Assembly: GCA_009840285.1 (NCBI GenBank)
Contig: VXOF01000045.1
Span: forward strand, 1-61,229
DNA: 61,229 nt
Direction of reading: 5' to 3'
Origin: Nitrospira sp. SB0662_bin_26
Lineage (GTDB): Bacteria > Nitrospirota > Nitrospiria > Nitrospirales > UBA8639
Part shown: positions 24,717-34,346 of the stretch, in pieces
Numbering within the stretch: the first letter of the stretch is position 1
Layout of the letters: every line of letters starts with the position of its first letter
Position numbers and translations under genes: made by a program
Notes under the pieces: generated by a model
Seen by the model: only the letters and a program-made list of their open reading frames with translations
The model's database searches: none
What the model was told of the DNA's origin: nothing

Positions 24717-25082
24717 TCAATGTGCAGAGGAGGACGTCTCGGACGAGTCAACGGGGACTCCCGATGCCTCGGGAGGCGCGGCATCCGTGCCGGCCGGAAC
24801 GGAGGAGGTGGCTTCGCCGGACGCGGCGGGCGTGTCGATCACCGACGCGACGTTTTCCTGCTTGGACAGTAACGCCAGCCCGAGCGAAGTCAGCATGAAA
24901 ATAATGGCCGCAGCCACCGTGACTTTGCTAAGAAACGTTCCGGGACCGCGACTGCCGAACACCGTTTGACTGGACCCGCCGAACGCCGCGCCGATTTCGG
25001 CTCCCTTGCCCGCCTGAAGCAGGATCGCGGCGATCATCAAAAAACACACGATGAGATGGAGAATGACGGTGGCAGTATACAT
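24717..25082 (-). CDS. secG: Preprotein translocase subunit SecG
   Basis: Accessory subunit of SecYEG. 121 residues with two transmembrane helices (about 4-21 and 52-72) flanking the conserved cytosolic loop LLQAGKGAEIGAAFGGSSQT VFGSRGPGTF. The C-terminus is a long Ala/Ser/Pro/Glu-rich tail (about 80-121) of low complexity, longer than in E. coli. It follows tpiA by 20 bp; tpiA-secG linkage is very common in bacteria. Confidence 0.96.
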   Translation of the reverse strand: MYTATVILHLIVCFLMIAAILLQAGKGAEIGAAFGGSSQTVFGSRGPGTFLSKVTVAAAIIFMLTSLGLALLSKQENVASVIDTPAASGEATSSVPAGTDAAPPEASGVPVDSSETSSSAH

Positions 25083-25102
25083 GGACGTATTTCGTAACGG
25101 AT

Positions 25103-25858
25103 TTAAGAGGCTATCCGGCAGATCTTAGCAAAGCCTTCAGGATCAAGACAAGCTTTTCCGACCAGAGCCCCATTCACCTCACCCGATCCAAACAGTTCAG
25201 GGGCATTTTCAAGGGCAACGCTTCCGCCATAGAGGATCCGCGTGGTGTCTGCGATTTGCGGCCGTTCGCTCTTCAGGATGCTGCGAAGAAAGGCATGCAC
25301 TTCTTCAATTTGCGGGACGGTAGCGGCGTATCCGGTGCCGATGGCCCAAACCGGTTCATAGGCAATGGCGAGTCCGGTCATCCGTTCGACCGACACATCG
25401 ACAAACGCTCTCAGCATTTGTGCTTTAACCACGTCTCGAGTATGACCGGCCTGCCGTTCCTCCAGTGTTTCTCCCACGCAGAGAATGGGAGCGAGGTCGT
25501 GCTGCAACGCGGCTTTCAGTTTTTTATTGACTTGGGCGTCGGTTTCTCCCAAGAGTCGCCGGCGTTCCGAATGCCCGACGATGACCGATTGGCAGCCCAC
25601 GTCTTTCAGCATACGACCGGAAACCTCACCCGTATAGGCTCCTTCTTCTTCCCAGGCCAGGTCTTGCGCGCCCAGTTTGAACGGATCGCCGGCGCGGAGG
25701 ATTTGCCGGACGCCGTTAAGAGCGGTAAACGGGGGCATGAGCAGGATGTCCGCACGGACGTCCTGCTCCAGGGCTTGCCGGAATCGATGGACAAATTCGA
25801 CAGCTTCGGCCGTCGTCTTGTGCATCTTCCAATTGCCTGCGATGAGTCGGGGGTTCAC
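25103..25858 (-). CDS. tpiA: Triosephosphate isomerase
   Basis: Interconverts dihydroxyacetone phosphate and glyceraldehyde 3-phosphate. The start is taken as the GTG at 25858, because VNPRLIAGNWKMHKT is the family N-terminus with the catalytic Asn/Lys (GNWKMH). The longer frame runs into pgk. Length 251 residues. The catalytic His is in VIVGHSERR and the Glu in IAYEPVWAIGTG. The phosphate loop is LYGGSVALENA. No strong ribosome binding site is seen, which suggests coupling to pgk 49 bp upstream. Confidence 0.95.
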   Translation of the reverse strand: MNPRLIAGNWKMHKTTAEAVEFVHRFRQALEQDVRADILLMPPFTALNGVRQILRAGDPFKLGAQDLAWEEEGAYTGEVSGRMLKDVGCQSVIVGHSERRRLLGETDAQVNKKLKAALQHDLAPILCVGETLEERQAGHTRDVVKAQMLRAFVDVSVERMTGLAIAYEPVWAIGTGYAATVPQIEEVHAFLRSILKSERPQIADTTRILYGGSVALENAPELFGSGEVNGALVGKACLDPEGFAKICRIAS

Positions 25859-25907
25859 GAACGCGGTGACCGTAAGAAAGCAGGATAACAGGAAGGAGCA
25901 GGACCCA

Positions 25908-27101
25908 TCAGCGGGCAGGCAGGGCCGCCAGCCCCGGCATGTTTCCTCCCTCCAACAAGGTGAGGGCCGCACCACCCCCCGTTGAAATAAACGACATGCT
26001 GTCGGTTTCGCCGGCGCGGTGGATGGCCAAGGCCGTTGAGCCGCCCCCGACGATGGTCAGGGCATAGGCATTGGCGACGGCATGGGCCATGGCTTGGGTG
26101 CCCCGGGCAAAAGCGTCCCGTTCAAACAGGCCCATCGGCCCGTTCCAGAGGATGGTCTTGGCATTCTCAACGGCCGCGGCAAAGAGTTTGACGGAGGCCG
26201 GGCCGATATCCAGACCATGCCATCCTTCGGGAATTTCCTGAATGGGAACGATTTTTGTTTCGGCGCCGGGGTCCAGGCTGGCGGCCACCACGCAATCCAC
26301 CGGAAGATAAAATTTTATGCCTTGCTCGACGGAGCGTTCGTACACGCCTTTGGCAAAGTCCAACATCTCGTCTTCGACCAGGGACCGGCCAATTTCCAGT
26401 TTCATGGCTTTCAGAAACGTAAACGCCATGCCTCCGCCGATAATGACTTTATCGACTTTGTTCTCGAGGTTCTTGATCACGCCGATTTTTCCCGAGACCT
26501 TTGCGCCTCCCAACACGGCCACAAAAGGACGGACGGGACTTTCCACGACCCCCTCGAGATACTCCACTTCCCGTTTCATCAAATAGCCGGCCGCGGATGT
26601 CTTGATGAACAGGGGGATGCCGCACGTGGAGGCGTGAGACCGGTGGGCGGTCCCGAACGCGTCATTGATGAAGACATCACCCAGCGAGGCCAATTCCGAA
26701 GCGAACTGCTCGTCGTTGGCTTCCTCTCCGGGATCAAACCGGAGGTTTTCCAGCAGCAGGACGTCGCCCGGTTGGAGTTGACTCGCGAGGTTCTTGACCT
26801 GGGGGCCCACGCAGTCGGGCGAGAACGTCACCTCCTTGCCCAGCAGGCGTTTCAGGCGTTTGGCCACCGGCGCCAAGCTGAGTTCCGGGCAGACCTTTCC
26901 GTTGGGACGCCCCAGGTGGGAACACAGAATCACGCTCCCGCCTTCGTCAACCACGTGATTGATGGTGGGAATCGCCGCGCGAATCCGGGAATCGTCCGTA
27001 ATTTTCCGGTCCTCATCGAGCGGAACGTTGAAGTCCACGCGGATAATGACCCGTTTCCCTTGCAGGTCGACCTGATCAATAGTTTGTTTGGTGATATGCA
27101 C
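25908..27101 (-). CDS. pgk: Phosphoglycerate kinase
   Basis: Phosphoryl transfer between 1,3-bisphosphoglycerate and ADP. I set the start at the GTG at 27101 (GGGAG 4 nt upstream), giving VHITKQTIDQVDLQGKRVII and 397 residues, the usual length; the open frame upstream overlaps gap. Substrate motifs are RVDFNVPL, CSHLGRPNG and FGTAHRSHAS. Nucleotide motifs are VLGGAKVSGKI, WNGPMGLFE and VGGGSTALA. Second gene of gap-pgk-tpiA-secG. Confidence 0.97.
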   Translation of the reverse strand: MHITKQTIDQVDLQGKRVIIRVDFNVPLDEDRKITDDSRIRAAIPTINHVVDEGGSVILCSHLGRPNGKVCPELSLAPVAKRLKRLLGKEVTFSPDCVGPQVKNLASQLQPGDVLLLENLRFDPGEEANDEQFASELASLGDVFINDAFGTAHRSHASTCGIPLFIKTSAAGYLMKREVEYLEGVVESPVRPFVAVLGGAKVSGKIGVIKNLENKVDKVIIGGGMAFTFLKAMKLEIGRSLVEDEMLDFAKGVYERSVEQGIKFYLPVDCVVAASLDPGAETKIVPIQEIPEGWHGLDIGPASVKLFAAAVENAKTILWNGPMGLFERDAFARGTQAMAHAVANAYALTIVGGGSTALAIHRAGETDSMSFISTGGGAALTLLEGGNMPGLAALPAR

Positions 27102-27148
27102 GATACTCCCTTTCCTCCCAGGGTTGCAGGAGGACGAACCCTGAACGC

Positions 27149-28210
<1,062 letters not shown>

Positions 28211-28232
28211 CTACTTATGGGAAATAGTGAAG

Positions 28233-29207
28233 TCAAATTTTCATGGCTTCCTTGACCTCTCCGAGCGTTTGGCGGGAGATCTCGGACGCGCGTTCGCACC
28301 CGGCCTCGGCCACTTCGTCGAGCCGCGCGGGGTTGGCTTCGAGCGAGCCGCGAGCGTCCCAAATAGGCGAGAGTTGCGCCACGACGCGGTCCGCCACGAA
28401 TTTCTTGCAGTCGATGCAGCCGATTTGAGCCGTGCGGCATTCCTGGTTGATCTGCTCAACGACCGCGGGCTCGGAATACATCTTGTGGAATTCGAACACC
28501 GGACAAATCTCGGGGTTCCCCGGATCGGTGCGTCTTACCCGGGCCGGATCGGTGACCATGGTCTTGAGGGTTTGCCGGACCGTGGGTTCGGTGTCCGACA
28601 GGTTGATCGTGTTCCGGTAACTCTTGCTCATTTTGCGACCATCGGTGCCGACGACTTTGGGAAACTCCGTAAGCAGTTCCTGCGGTTCCACCAGCACCGG
28701 CGTATAGAGACTGTTGAACCGCCGGGCGATTTCGCGAGTCAGTTCCAGGTGGGGGAGTTGGTCCTTGCCGACCGGCACGGCGTCGGCTTTGTACAGCAGG
28801 ATGTCCGCGGCTTGCAGAACGGGATATCCCAAAAACCCGTGCGTGGAGAGGTCGCGTCCCTCCAGTTGTTCCTGTTTTTCCTTATACGTGGGATTCCGTT
28901 CAAGCCACGAGACCGGGGTCAGCATCGAGAGGAGCAAATGCAACACGGCGTGTTCTGGCACGTGCGATTGGATAAAGACCGTGGACCGTTCGGGGTCGAT
29001 CCCCGCCGCGAGCCAGTCGATCAGCAATTCTCGGACGTAGGTCCTGACGTGGCCGGTGTCTTCGTAATTGGTGGACAGCGCGTGCCAATCCGCCACGAAG
29101 AAGAAACACGTATGGCTGTCCTGAAGCGTTTTCCAATTCGTGAGGGCTCCCAAATAATTACCCAAGTGCAGGCGCCCGCTGGGCTGCATGCCGCTTAACA
29201 CGCGCAT
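28233..29207 (-). CDS. trpS: Tryptophanyl-tRNA synthetase, likely 4Fe-4S-containing
   Basis: Class I synthetase, 324 residues. The HIGH-type motif is SGRLHLGNYLG (10-20) and the KMSKS motif sits at 192-196. Tryptophan-pocket and dimer motifs include LGYPVLQAADILLY. Four cysteines, C235, C257, C264 and C267, form C-x21-C-x6-C-x2-C. This is almost the spacing of the 4Fe-4S cluster in Thermotoga maritima TrpRS (as I recall, C-x22-C-x6-C-x2-C). It starts 18 bp after the M50 protease gene ends on the same strand. No trp leader or T-box is seen. Confidence 0.95.
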   Translation of the reverse strand: MRVLSGMQPSGRLHLGNYLGALTNWKTLQDSHTCFFFVADWHALSTNYEDTGHVRTYVRELLIDWLAAGIDPERSTVFIQSHVPEHAVLHLLLSMLTPVSWLERNPTYKEKQEQLEGRDLSTHGFLGYPVLQAADILLYKADAVPVGKDQLPHLELTREIARRFNSLYTPVLVEPQELLTEFPKVVGTDGRKMSKSYRNTINLSDTEPTVRQTLKTMVTDPARVRRTDPGNPEICPVFEFHKMYSEPAVVEQINQECRTAQIGCIDCKKFVADRVVAQLSPIWDARGSLEANPARLDEVAEAGCERASEISRQTLGEVKEAMKI

Positions 29208-29225
29208 CGTTCACTCCTTCACAAG

Positions 29226-29942
29226 CTATGATAAGACCAACCTCGAGAGAATACTGCCGGTCATGAATTGGAAGATCGTCCCGATAAAGCCGCTGACTAC
29301 GTGAATCCGCGAATCGAAAAAGATCAGGCCGAGGATCACCAGCATGCCATAGGGCTCCAGGCGGCTGAGCAGGGCAGCCGGTTTGAGCGGGAGGCTGCTC
29401 ACGAGGATCCGGCCTCCGTCGAGCGGGAGAATCGGAAGCAGATTAAACGCAAACAGCAGGGTGTTGATGATAATCGAAAACAGGGCCATGGCCACCAGCG
29501 GCAACAGGAGCATCCCCAACAGGTCGCTTCTGGGGGTCACGCCCGGCTGTGGGGGCCAATGCTCCTGCAGCGTGGGATCGATGGTGAGCAGGACGTTCAA
29601 CAGGATGCCGCTCAGAATGGCCAGGACGAAGTTCATGGCCGGACCGGCCGCCGCCACGAGGGCCATGTCGCGCCGGGGATTGCGCAAACGTCCCGGCGTC
29701 ACGGGAACGGGTTTCGCCCAACCGAACAGGAAGCCTCCGGGCATCAACAGGCAGAGCAGGGGAACGATGATCGTGCCGAACCGGTCGATGTGGACGAGGG
29801 GATTGAGCGTCAACCGGCCGTGTTCCCGAGCCGTGGCGTCTCCGTAATAATTGGCGACCCAACCGTGCGCATACTCATGCAGGACCACGGCCAGCATGAG
29901 CGGAAGGATCACATAGGACAGGGTATGAAAAAATTGGGCCAT
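29226..29942 (-). CDS. Site-2-protease-like M50 membrane metallopeptidase
   Basis: 238-residue integral membrane zinc protease. HExxH is VLHEYAHGW (about 20-28). The third-ligand motif is NLLPILPLDGGRIL (about 168-181). Hydrophobic helices flank both, and GPAMNFVLAILSG marks the M50B subfamily. No PDZ domain is present, so it is the short rhomboid-independent form often found beside trpS or scpA in bacteria. Substrate unknown. It lies 16 bp downstream of the LpoA-like gene and 18 bp upstream of trpS. Confidence 0.92.
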   Translation of the reverse strand: MAQFFHTLSYVILPLMLAVVLHEYAHGWVANYYGDATAREHGRLTLNPLVHIDRFGTIIVPLLCLLMPGGFLFGWAKPVPVTPGRLRNPRRDMALVAAAGPAMNFVLAILSGILLNVLLTIDPTLQEHWPPQPGVTPRSDLLGMLLLPLVAMALFSIIINTLLFAFNLLPILPLDGGRILVSSLPLKPAALLSRLEPYGMLVILGLIFFDSRIHVVSGFIGTIFQFMTGSILSRLVLS

Positions 29943-29958
29943 GAATGCTTAATTCTAC

Positions 29959-31956
29959 TTAATTCAGTTGGACGAACCGGCCATTCTGAATTTGGATCAT
30001 ATACACTTTACGGGTGAGGATGCCACCCTCATCGAATTTTTCCAAACCGCTCAGGGCGGGAAGATCATGCCGGACAAAGAGTTGGATGCGGACGTCGGGC
30101 CCCGTCGTGGCCCCGCGGCGGATCGCATCAAGGACCACGTGCATGGCATCGTACGCCTGGACCGCAAAAATGGATGGATCAGACTGAAACCGTTCACGAT
30201 AAGCGGTGATAAAACGTCGGGTTTTCGGATCGGTGGTCTCAAGGAACAGGGCGTCGCCGAACAGCCCCCCATCAATTGAACTGCGTCCCCACGTCAGGAG
30301 ATTGGGGTGGTTCCAGGTATTCGTTCCCAACAGGGGGACGTTCACGTCGAAAAAAGCGAGTTGCGCGGCCAGAAACGCCACGTCGGTCGGATGGCCCGGC
30401 AGAAACAGGGCGTCGAATCCGGGCGTATACACTAACGGCACATCTTCTTCATTTCCGTCCTCAGGTGCGTCGTCCTCCGTGACCACAGCGTTCTCCGGAT
30501 CGGTCAGCTCCTCGGGTGCCAGCGGCAGCATTTCTCCATAGAGGCTCAAGTCCGTCTCTTTCATGCGAATGATTTGACGTGACGCATCGGTCGTTCCCGG
30601 CTGATACCACTCCGCGGCAATCACCTCCCCTCCATGTTGACCCGCGGCCTGTTGAAAAATGTGAAGCAACGTTTCCCCATGGGGCGTCTGCGGGGCCAGG
30701 ATACAAAAACGCGTATACCCGAAATGCCGCATGGCATACTCCACGAGCCTGTTGATCTGGAGGGAAGGCGTCATGGCGCTGCTGAACCAATACCGTCCGA
30801 ATTGCTTGACGTTGGGCAGGGTCGCGGTGGGTGTAATAAAGGGTACGGACGCGAAATCCGGGGTATCGGCCAGGAGTTGAACTTCCCGGGCCAACAGGGG
30901 GCCAATCAGGGCAATGGGGGCAAATTCGTCGAGCAGTTGAGACACGTCGCGACGGAGTCGGGCCGTCGGAAGGGCGCTGTCTTTGACCACCAGACCGACG
31001 GCGTCGGAACTCCCAAAGGCCTCATCCTCTTCCAGAGCTAATCGGATGCCGTTGAACGTCTCGGTTCCAAAGGGTTTCATTTTTCCCGAGAAAGGCAACG
31101 TCGCCGCAATCACGTGGCGATGGGCTTTGATTCCGGCAGTGACGGTCCGCAGAAGCGCGGTCGCGGTCCGGACATAGGGATGATCGGGAAAGCGTTGAAG
31201 AAAGGCGCGGATGTCCCGTTCGGCCAACGTCTCGTCGTCTCGTGACTTGTGGAATTCAATGAGGCGGATTAAGGCCAGATCGCCGGGAGACGCGCCCGGA
31301 AAGGCGTTGATGACCTCACTGAGGGACGGTTCGCTCATCTTTTCCAGGATGAGATGCCGGACATAGTCCAGGAGATCCCGTCGTTTGTCGGCCCCCGATT
31401 GTTCGGCATGATGCAACGCGGTTTCAATCGCCCGAAGGTACTCGCCGTTCGACTCGTATGCGAGGCACAACCGATAGAGGGCCTCGGCACGCAGGGTGTC
31501 GTCCGAACTCAGATCCAGGACCCGGGACAGGATGGAAACGGCCCGGTTGGGCTCTTGCACTTCGGTATAAAGGGTGCCCAGCCTCAACCGGGCCTCGTGG
31601 ACCAGCGTTGAGCCTGGAAATTCTTCGAGGAATTGTTCGAGGGTGGTGATGGCCTGGTTGAATTGTCCCTCGGCTTCCAGGGCTATGGCATACAAAAAAG
31701 AGAATTGCTCGATGAAAACGGGCGTGTCGGATTGATCGAGAAACCGTTCGATCAATTGAATCGCCTCTCCGGTGTGTTCCTGTTCGAGTTGAGCCTTAAT
31801 CCGGGCGAGACCCTGTTCCTCGGTCAGTGGATGGGGCTGTTCCACGTACGGGTCAGCGGATGAAAATTGGGCAAGCGTCGCCCCCGGCCACAGAACGAGG
31901 CTGATGAGGAGGACCTGAAAAAGCGTGCGGGAAAAAGAGGACGCGGCGACGATCAT
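29959..31956 (-). CDS. LpoA-like penicillin-binding-protein activator / TPR plus periplasmic binding domain
   Basis: 665-residue exported protein. Signal peptide at about 8-30 (LFQVLLISLVLWPGATLAQ), with no lipobox Cys, so probably periplasmic rather than a lipoprotein. Residues about 50-270 are TPR-like helices (EGQFNQAITTLEQFLEEFPG, PNRAVSILSRVLDL). Residues about 285-660 form a type I periplasmic binding fold (VIAATLPFSGKMKPFGTETF, GIRLALEEDEAFG). The TPR plus periplasmic-binding layout is that of LpoA, which activates PBP1a. An acidic insert around residue 500 (DEDxPEDGNEED-like) is unusual. It could also be an orphan ABC binding protein. Confidence 0.8.
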   Translation of the reverse strand: MIVAASSFSRTLFQVLLISLVLWPGATLAQFSSADPYVEQPHPLTEEQGLARIKAQLEQEHTGEAIQLIERFLDQSDTPVFIEQFSFLYAIALEAEGQFNQAITTLEQFLEEFPGSTLVHEARLRLGTLYTEVQEPNRAVSILSRVLDLSSDDTLRAEALYRLCLAYESNGEYLRAIETALHHAEQSGADKRRDLLDYVRHLILEKMSEPSLSEVINAFPGASPGDLALIRLIEFHKSRDDETLAERDIRAFLQRFPDHPYVRTATALLRTVTAGIKAHRHVIAATLPFSGKMKPFGTETFNGIRLALEEDEAFGSSDAVGLVVKDSALPTARLRRDVSQLLDEFAPIALIGPLLAREVQLLADTPDFASVPFITPTATLPNVKQFGRYWFSSAMTPSLQINRLVEYAMRHFGYTRFCILAPQTPHGETLLHIFQQAAGQHGGEVIAAEWYQPGTTDASRQIIRMKETDLSLYGEMLPLAPEELTDPENAVVTEDDAPEDGNEEDVPLVYTPGFDALFLPGHPTDVAFLAAQLAFFDVNVPLLGTNTWNHPNLLTWGRSSIDGGLFGDALFLETTDPKTRRFITAYRERFQSDPSIFAVQAYDAMHVVLDAIRRGATTGPDVRIQLFVRHDLPALSGLEKFDEGGILTRKVYMIQIQNGRFVQLN

Positions 31957-32034
31957 GAGACATTGTTACGCATTGTGGTATATAAAGCCAGGGTCGAGAA
32001 CTGTCAAGAAAAGCTGAACAGGCTGACTCCCTCT

Positions 32035-32131
32035 GTCATCCCCGACTCGATCGGGGATCCAGGGTCTTTCTCTTCGCATCGTAAGGAAAGGCAAAGACTC
32101 TGGATCCTCGATTAAAAATGTCGAGGATGAC
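32035..32131. repeat. Dispersed hairpin repeat, copy C (two half-elements)
   Basis: A 97-bp element bounded by GTCAT...ATGAC. The left hairpin is CCCCGACTCGATCGGGG. The right half, 32100-32131, is the exact reverse complement of the left half of copy A at 6185-6216 (32 of 32 bp). It ends 15 bp before a potential GTG start of xerD. Confidence 0.85.
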
Positions 32132-32182
32132 AGCAGGGGGAGTCGGGTGGAGGCAAACGATCCAAGAAGAGCGCAAACAGGT

Positions 32183-33139
32183 ATGACTGACCAGCCCACA
32201 CCGGAACCGTGGCGCATCGAAGACCTGATCGATCAGTACCTGACCAATCTGCGGGTCGAGGCTGGCGTCGCCAACAATACCGTCCGGGCCTACCGGCGCG
32301 ACCTGGAGAAACTGCACGCCTACCTGGCGTTGGAGGGCAAGACCGATCCGCTGGACGTCCCGCCGCATTTGACCGGGTTTCTGAATCACCTGCGCGCGCA
32401 AAACCTGTCTCCGGCTTCGGTGTCCCGGTGTCTGGCGGCCATCCGGGGGTTTTACCGCTTTCTCAGCACGGAGCATGGAGCCTCGGAAGTCCTGTCACAA
32501 TTACCCGGGGCGCCCAAGCAATGGGCGAAATTACCCAAGACCTTGTCCGAATCCGAGGTCACGGCCCTGTTGGAACTGCCGGTCGGGCCGAGCTTAGAGG
32601 AAATTCGGGATTCCGTCATGGTGGAGTTGATGTATGCGGCCGGGCTCCGGGTGTCGGAACTGATCTCGCTTCCCCTCTCGGCAGTGAACGTGGAAGTAGG
32701 GTACGTGCAGGCTACCGGTAAACGCGACAAACAACGCATGGTGCCCATCGGCGAAGTGGCGCGCCAAAAGCTGGTGGCCTATTGCCGGGACGTGCGGCCG
32801 GTTCTGCTGAAAGGTCGCTCCGCGCCGGCCTTGTTCGTCACGAGACGGGGGGGCGCCATGACGCGGCAGAGCTTTTGGACTATTCTCCGGAGACGAGCGG
32901 TGCGAGCCGGTATTCACAAGCCGATCTCCCCGCACATGTTGCGTCATTCGTTCGCCACGCATCTGCTGGAACACGGCGCCGACCTGCGTGCCGTGCAGAT
33001 GATGCTGGGCCACGTCAACATCGCTACCACGCAAATCTACACGCACGTGGAACACAAGCGGCTGAAACAGGTCCACGACGAGCGATTCCCCAGAAAACAG
33101 CGACGCGGCTCGCAGGGAAAACCGGCCTCTCGAGAATAA
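32183..33139 (+). CDS. xerD: Tyrosine recombinase XerC/XerD
   Basis: Site-specific recombinase that resolves chromosome dimers at dif. From the ATG at 32183 it has 318 residues. A GTG at 32147, with GGGGGAG 4 nt upstream, would add 12 residues and cannot be excluded. The SAM-like N-terminal domain is [20 protein letters not shown] (15-34). The catalytic set is complete: R156 (AGLRVSEL), K180 (TGKRDKQR), H251 and R254 ([10 protein letters not shown]), H277 ([11 protein letters not shown]) and Y286 (YTHVE). The order and spacing fit XerC/D rather than a phage integrase. XerC versus XerD is not certain. Confidence 0.93.
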   Translation: MTDQPTPEPWRIEDLIDQYLTNLRVEAGVANNTVRAYRRDLEKLHAYLALEGKTDPLDVPPHLTGFLNHLRAQNLSPASVSRCLAAIRGFYRFLSTEHGASEVLSQLPGAPKQWAKLPKTLSESEVTALLELPVGPSLEEIRDSVMVELMYAAGLRVSELISLPLSAVNVEVGYVQATGKRDKQRMVPIGEVARQKLVAYCRDVRPVLLKGRSAPALFVTRRGGAMTRQSFWTILRRRAVRAGIHKPISPHMLRHSFATHLLEHGADLRAVQMMLGHVNIATTQIYTHVEHKRLKQVHDERFPRKQRRGSQGKPASRE

Positions 33140-33198
33140 GGGCTCTCGCTTGAGGGACGGCACTGATGTCGGCCTACGTTGCAAAGGAGAAACCCCCT

Positions 33199-33231
33199 AT
33201 GGCAGGCTTGATCGCCGGTCGCATTCGTTGA
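33199..33231 (+). CDS. Possible 10-residue leader peptide
   Basis: MAGLIAGRIR then TGA. The ATG at 33199 has AAAGGAG 9 nt upstream, as good as any gene in the window. Its TGA overlaps the ATG of a second mini-ORF (33231-33254, MAEGGRA), whose TGA in turn overlaps the ATG of the zinc-ribbon gene at 33251. The chain of overlaps suggests coupled translation. Expression is unproven. Confidence 0.35.
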   Translation: MAGLIAGRIR

Positions 33232-33250
33232 TGGCTGAAGGAGGAAGAGC

Positions 33251-33436
33251 ATGAAGTTTAAGCGGCAAGTCCATTACGTCAAAGGGGTCTTTATCTGTCC
33301 CAAGTGCAATCAATCTTTTGTTCAGGAACGATGGATTGAAGAGTGGCGCGTGCGCTGTCATCGCTGTGACTATCGCGGCACCCTCACCCATGTCTCCGTG
33401 GAAGAACACATGGAAGAGGAAACCGAGCGCATGTAA
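33251..33436 (+). CDS. Small zinc-ribbon protein
   Basis: A 61-residue basic N-terminus (MKFKRQVHYVKGVFI) with two Cys pairs, C16-x2-C19 (CPKC) and C36-x2-C39 (CHRC), spaced as in a treble-clef or zinc-ribbon site. The C-terminus is acidic (EEHMEEETERM). AAGGAGG lies 6 nt before the ATG. No further domain. It may bind nucleic acid or a protein partner; the family is not recognised. Its start is chained to upstream mini-ORFs. Confidence 0.75.
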   Translation: MKFKRQVHYVKGVFICPKCNQSFVQERWIEEWRVRCHRCDYRGTLTHVSVEEHMEEETERM

Positions 33437-33629
33437 CGATCAAAACGGCTTCCCGCCGCCTCGTGGCGCACGGATTTTTGCCGTTCCTTCCCCGTGTCTT
33501 CGTATCCATCCATGTCCGTTTCTTTCACCATTCTTTATCGAATCGTCTCCCTTCTCTTGCCCTCATGGGTTTCAGCTTGCGGGTGCGGGCAGTGGTTAAG
33601 CGGGAACCAGACAAAATGGAACCGATGTG

Positions 33630-34328
33630 ATGACCGAACTGCCTGATCACTTTCAGTGGACCGTGTATTGGGAGCGTGAGTACACGACGGCTATTGCGCC
33701 GGAACGGTTAAAACTCGATTTTCATCCCCACCGGCCGTTGATGACCAACATGCCGCTGCACGAGCAGCGGGAACTGGCCGCCGGCGGCTACAAGGTGCTT
33801 CCTGATGATTGCGGGCCGGTGCGCATGGTGGGCCAGTACGGGTGGCTGGTCCGGTGTCCGGTGGATTGCAAGATTCGCCGGACGAAAGACGGTTTGAAAT
33901 GGCAGGCGCCTGAAATCCGCCCCGAGGAACGGCTGCTCGGCTACAAATCCTTTTCCGGGATGTATGTGGACACGATTTTGAACAGCGGTTACGCCAAACT
34001 CTGTTGCGGCATCCGATTCTATTATCCCAAGCAGATCGGCATTATGCTGAAGGATATCCCCAACCACTTTTACCACTACCCGGAACGCACGTTTTCCGTC
34101 TGGGAAGGTATCAAGTCACAGGAATACAAACTTACGCCCAATCTGTATGACTTTCTTCCGGATTACGACGCGTTTGTGGCCAATGTGCTCCTGCAGTTGG
34201 AAAAACCCACGACGCTGAAACGCGGCGACCCGGTAGCCTTGGTGGTCCCGGTCCTGCTCCCCAAGCAGTTTCGTTTGGAGGAACTGACTCCGGAGCGGAA
34301 ACGTTCGGTCCCTCCCGAGGCGCGGTGA
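33630..34328 (+). CDS. Conserved-looking hypothetical cytoplasmic protein
   Basis: 232 residues; the start is ATG 33630 or the GTG just before it, with a weak GGAA site. No signal peptide or membrane helix. The protein is rich in aromatic and Pro residues, for example HFQWTVYWEREYTTAI, GPVRMVGQYGWLVRCPVDC and DIPNHFYHYPERTFSVWEGI. Cysteines occur in VRCPVDCKIRR and AKLCCGIRFYYP. The composition and strong codon pattern suggest a real folded protein, but I do not recognise a family. It precedes the threonine dehydratase by 18 bp, so the two may be co-transcribed. Confidence 0.7.
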   Translation: MTELPDHFQWTVYWEREYTTAIAPERLKLDFHPHRPLMTNMPLHEQRELAAGGYKVLPDDCGPVRMVGQYGWLVRCPVDCKIRRTKDGLKWQAPEIRPEERLLGYKSFSGMYVDTILNSGYAKLCCGIRFYYPKQIGIMLKDIPNHFYHYPERTFSVWEGIKSQEYKLTPNLYDFLPDYDAFVANVLLQLEKPTTLKRGDPVALVVPVLLPKQFRLEELTPERKRSVPPEAR

Positions 34329-34346
34329 TTCGAGTCCGGGCCAGCT

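Noticed and set aside
32183-33139. Integrase of a genomic island
   Set aside because: The motif order and spacing are those of XerC/XerD, and no flanking attachment repeats or cargo are present.
33511-33643. 43-residue frame (MSVSFTILYRIV and so on) between the zinc-ribbon and hypothetical genes
   Set aside because: No ribosome binding site, and it runs into the next gene in another frame. The hydrophobic stretch is not enough to call it.
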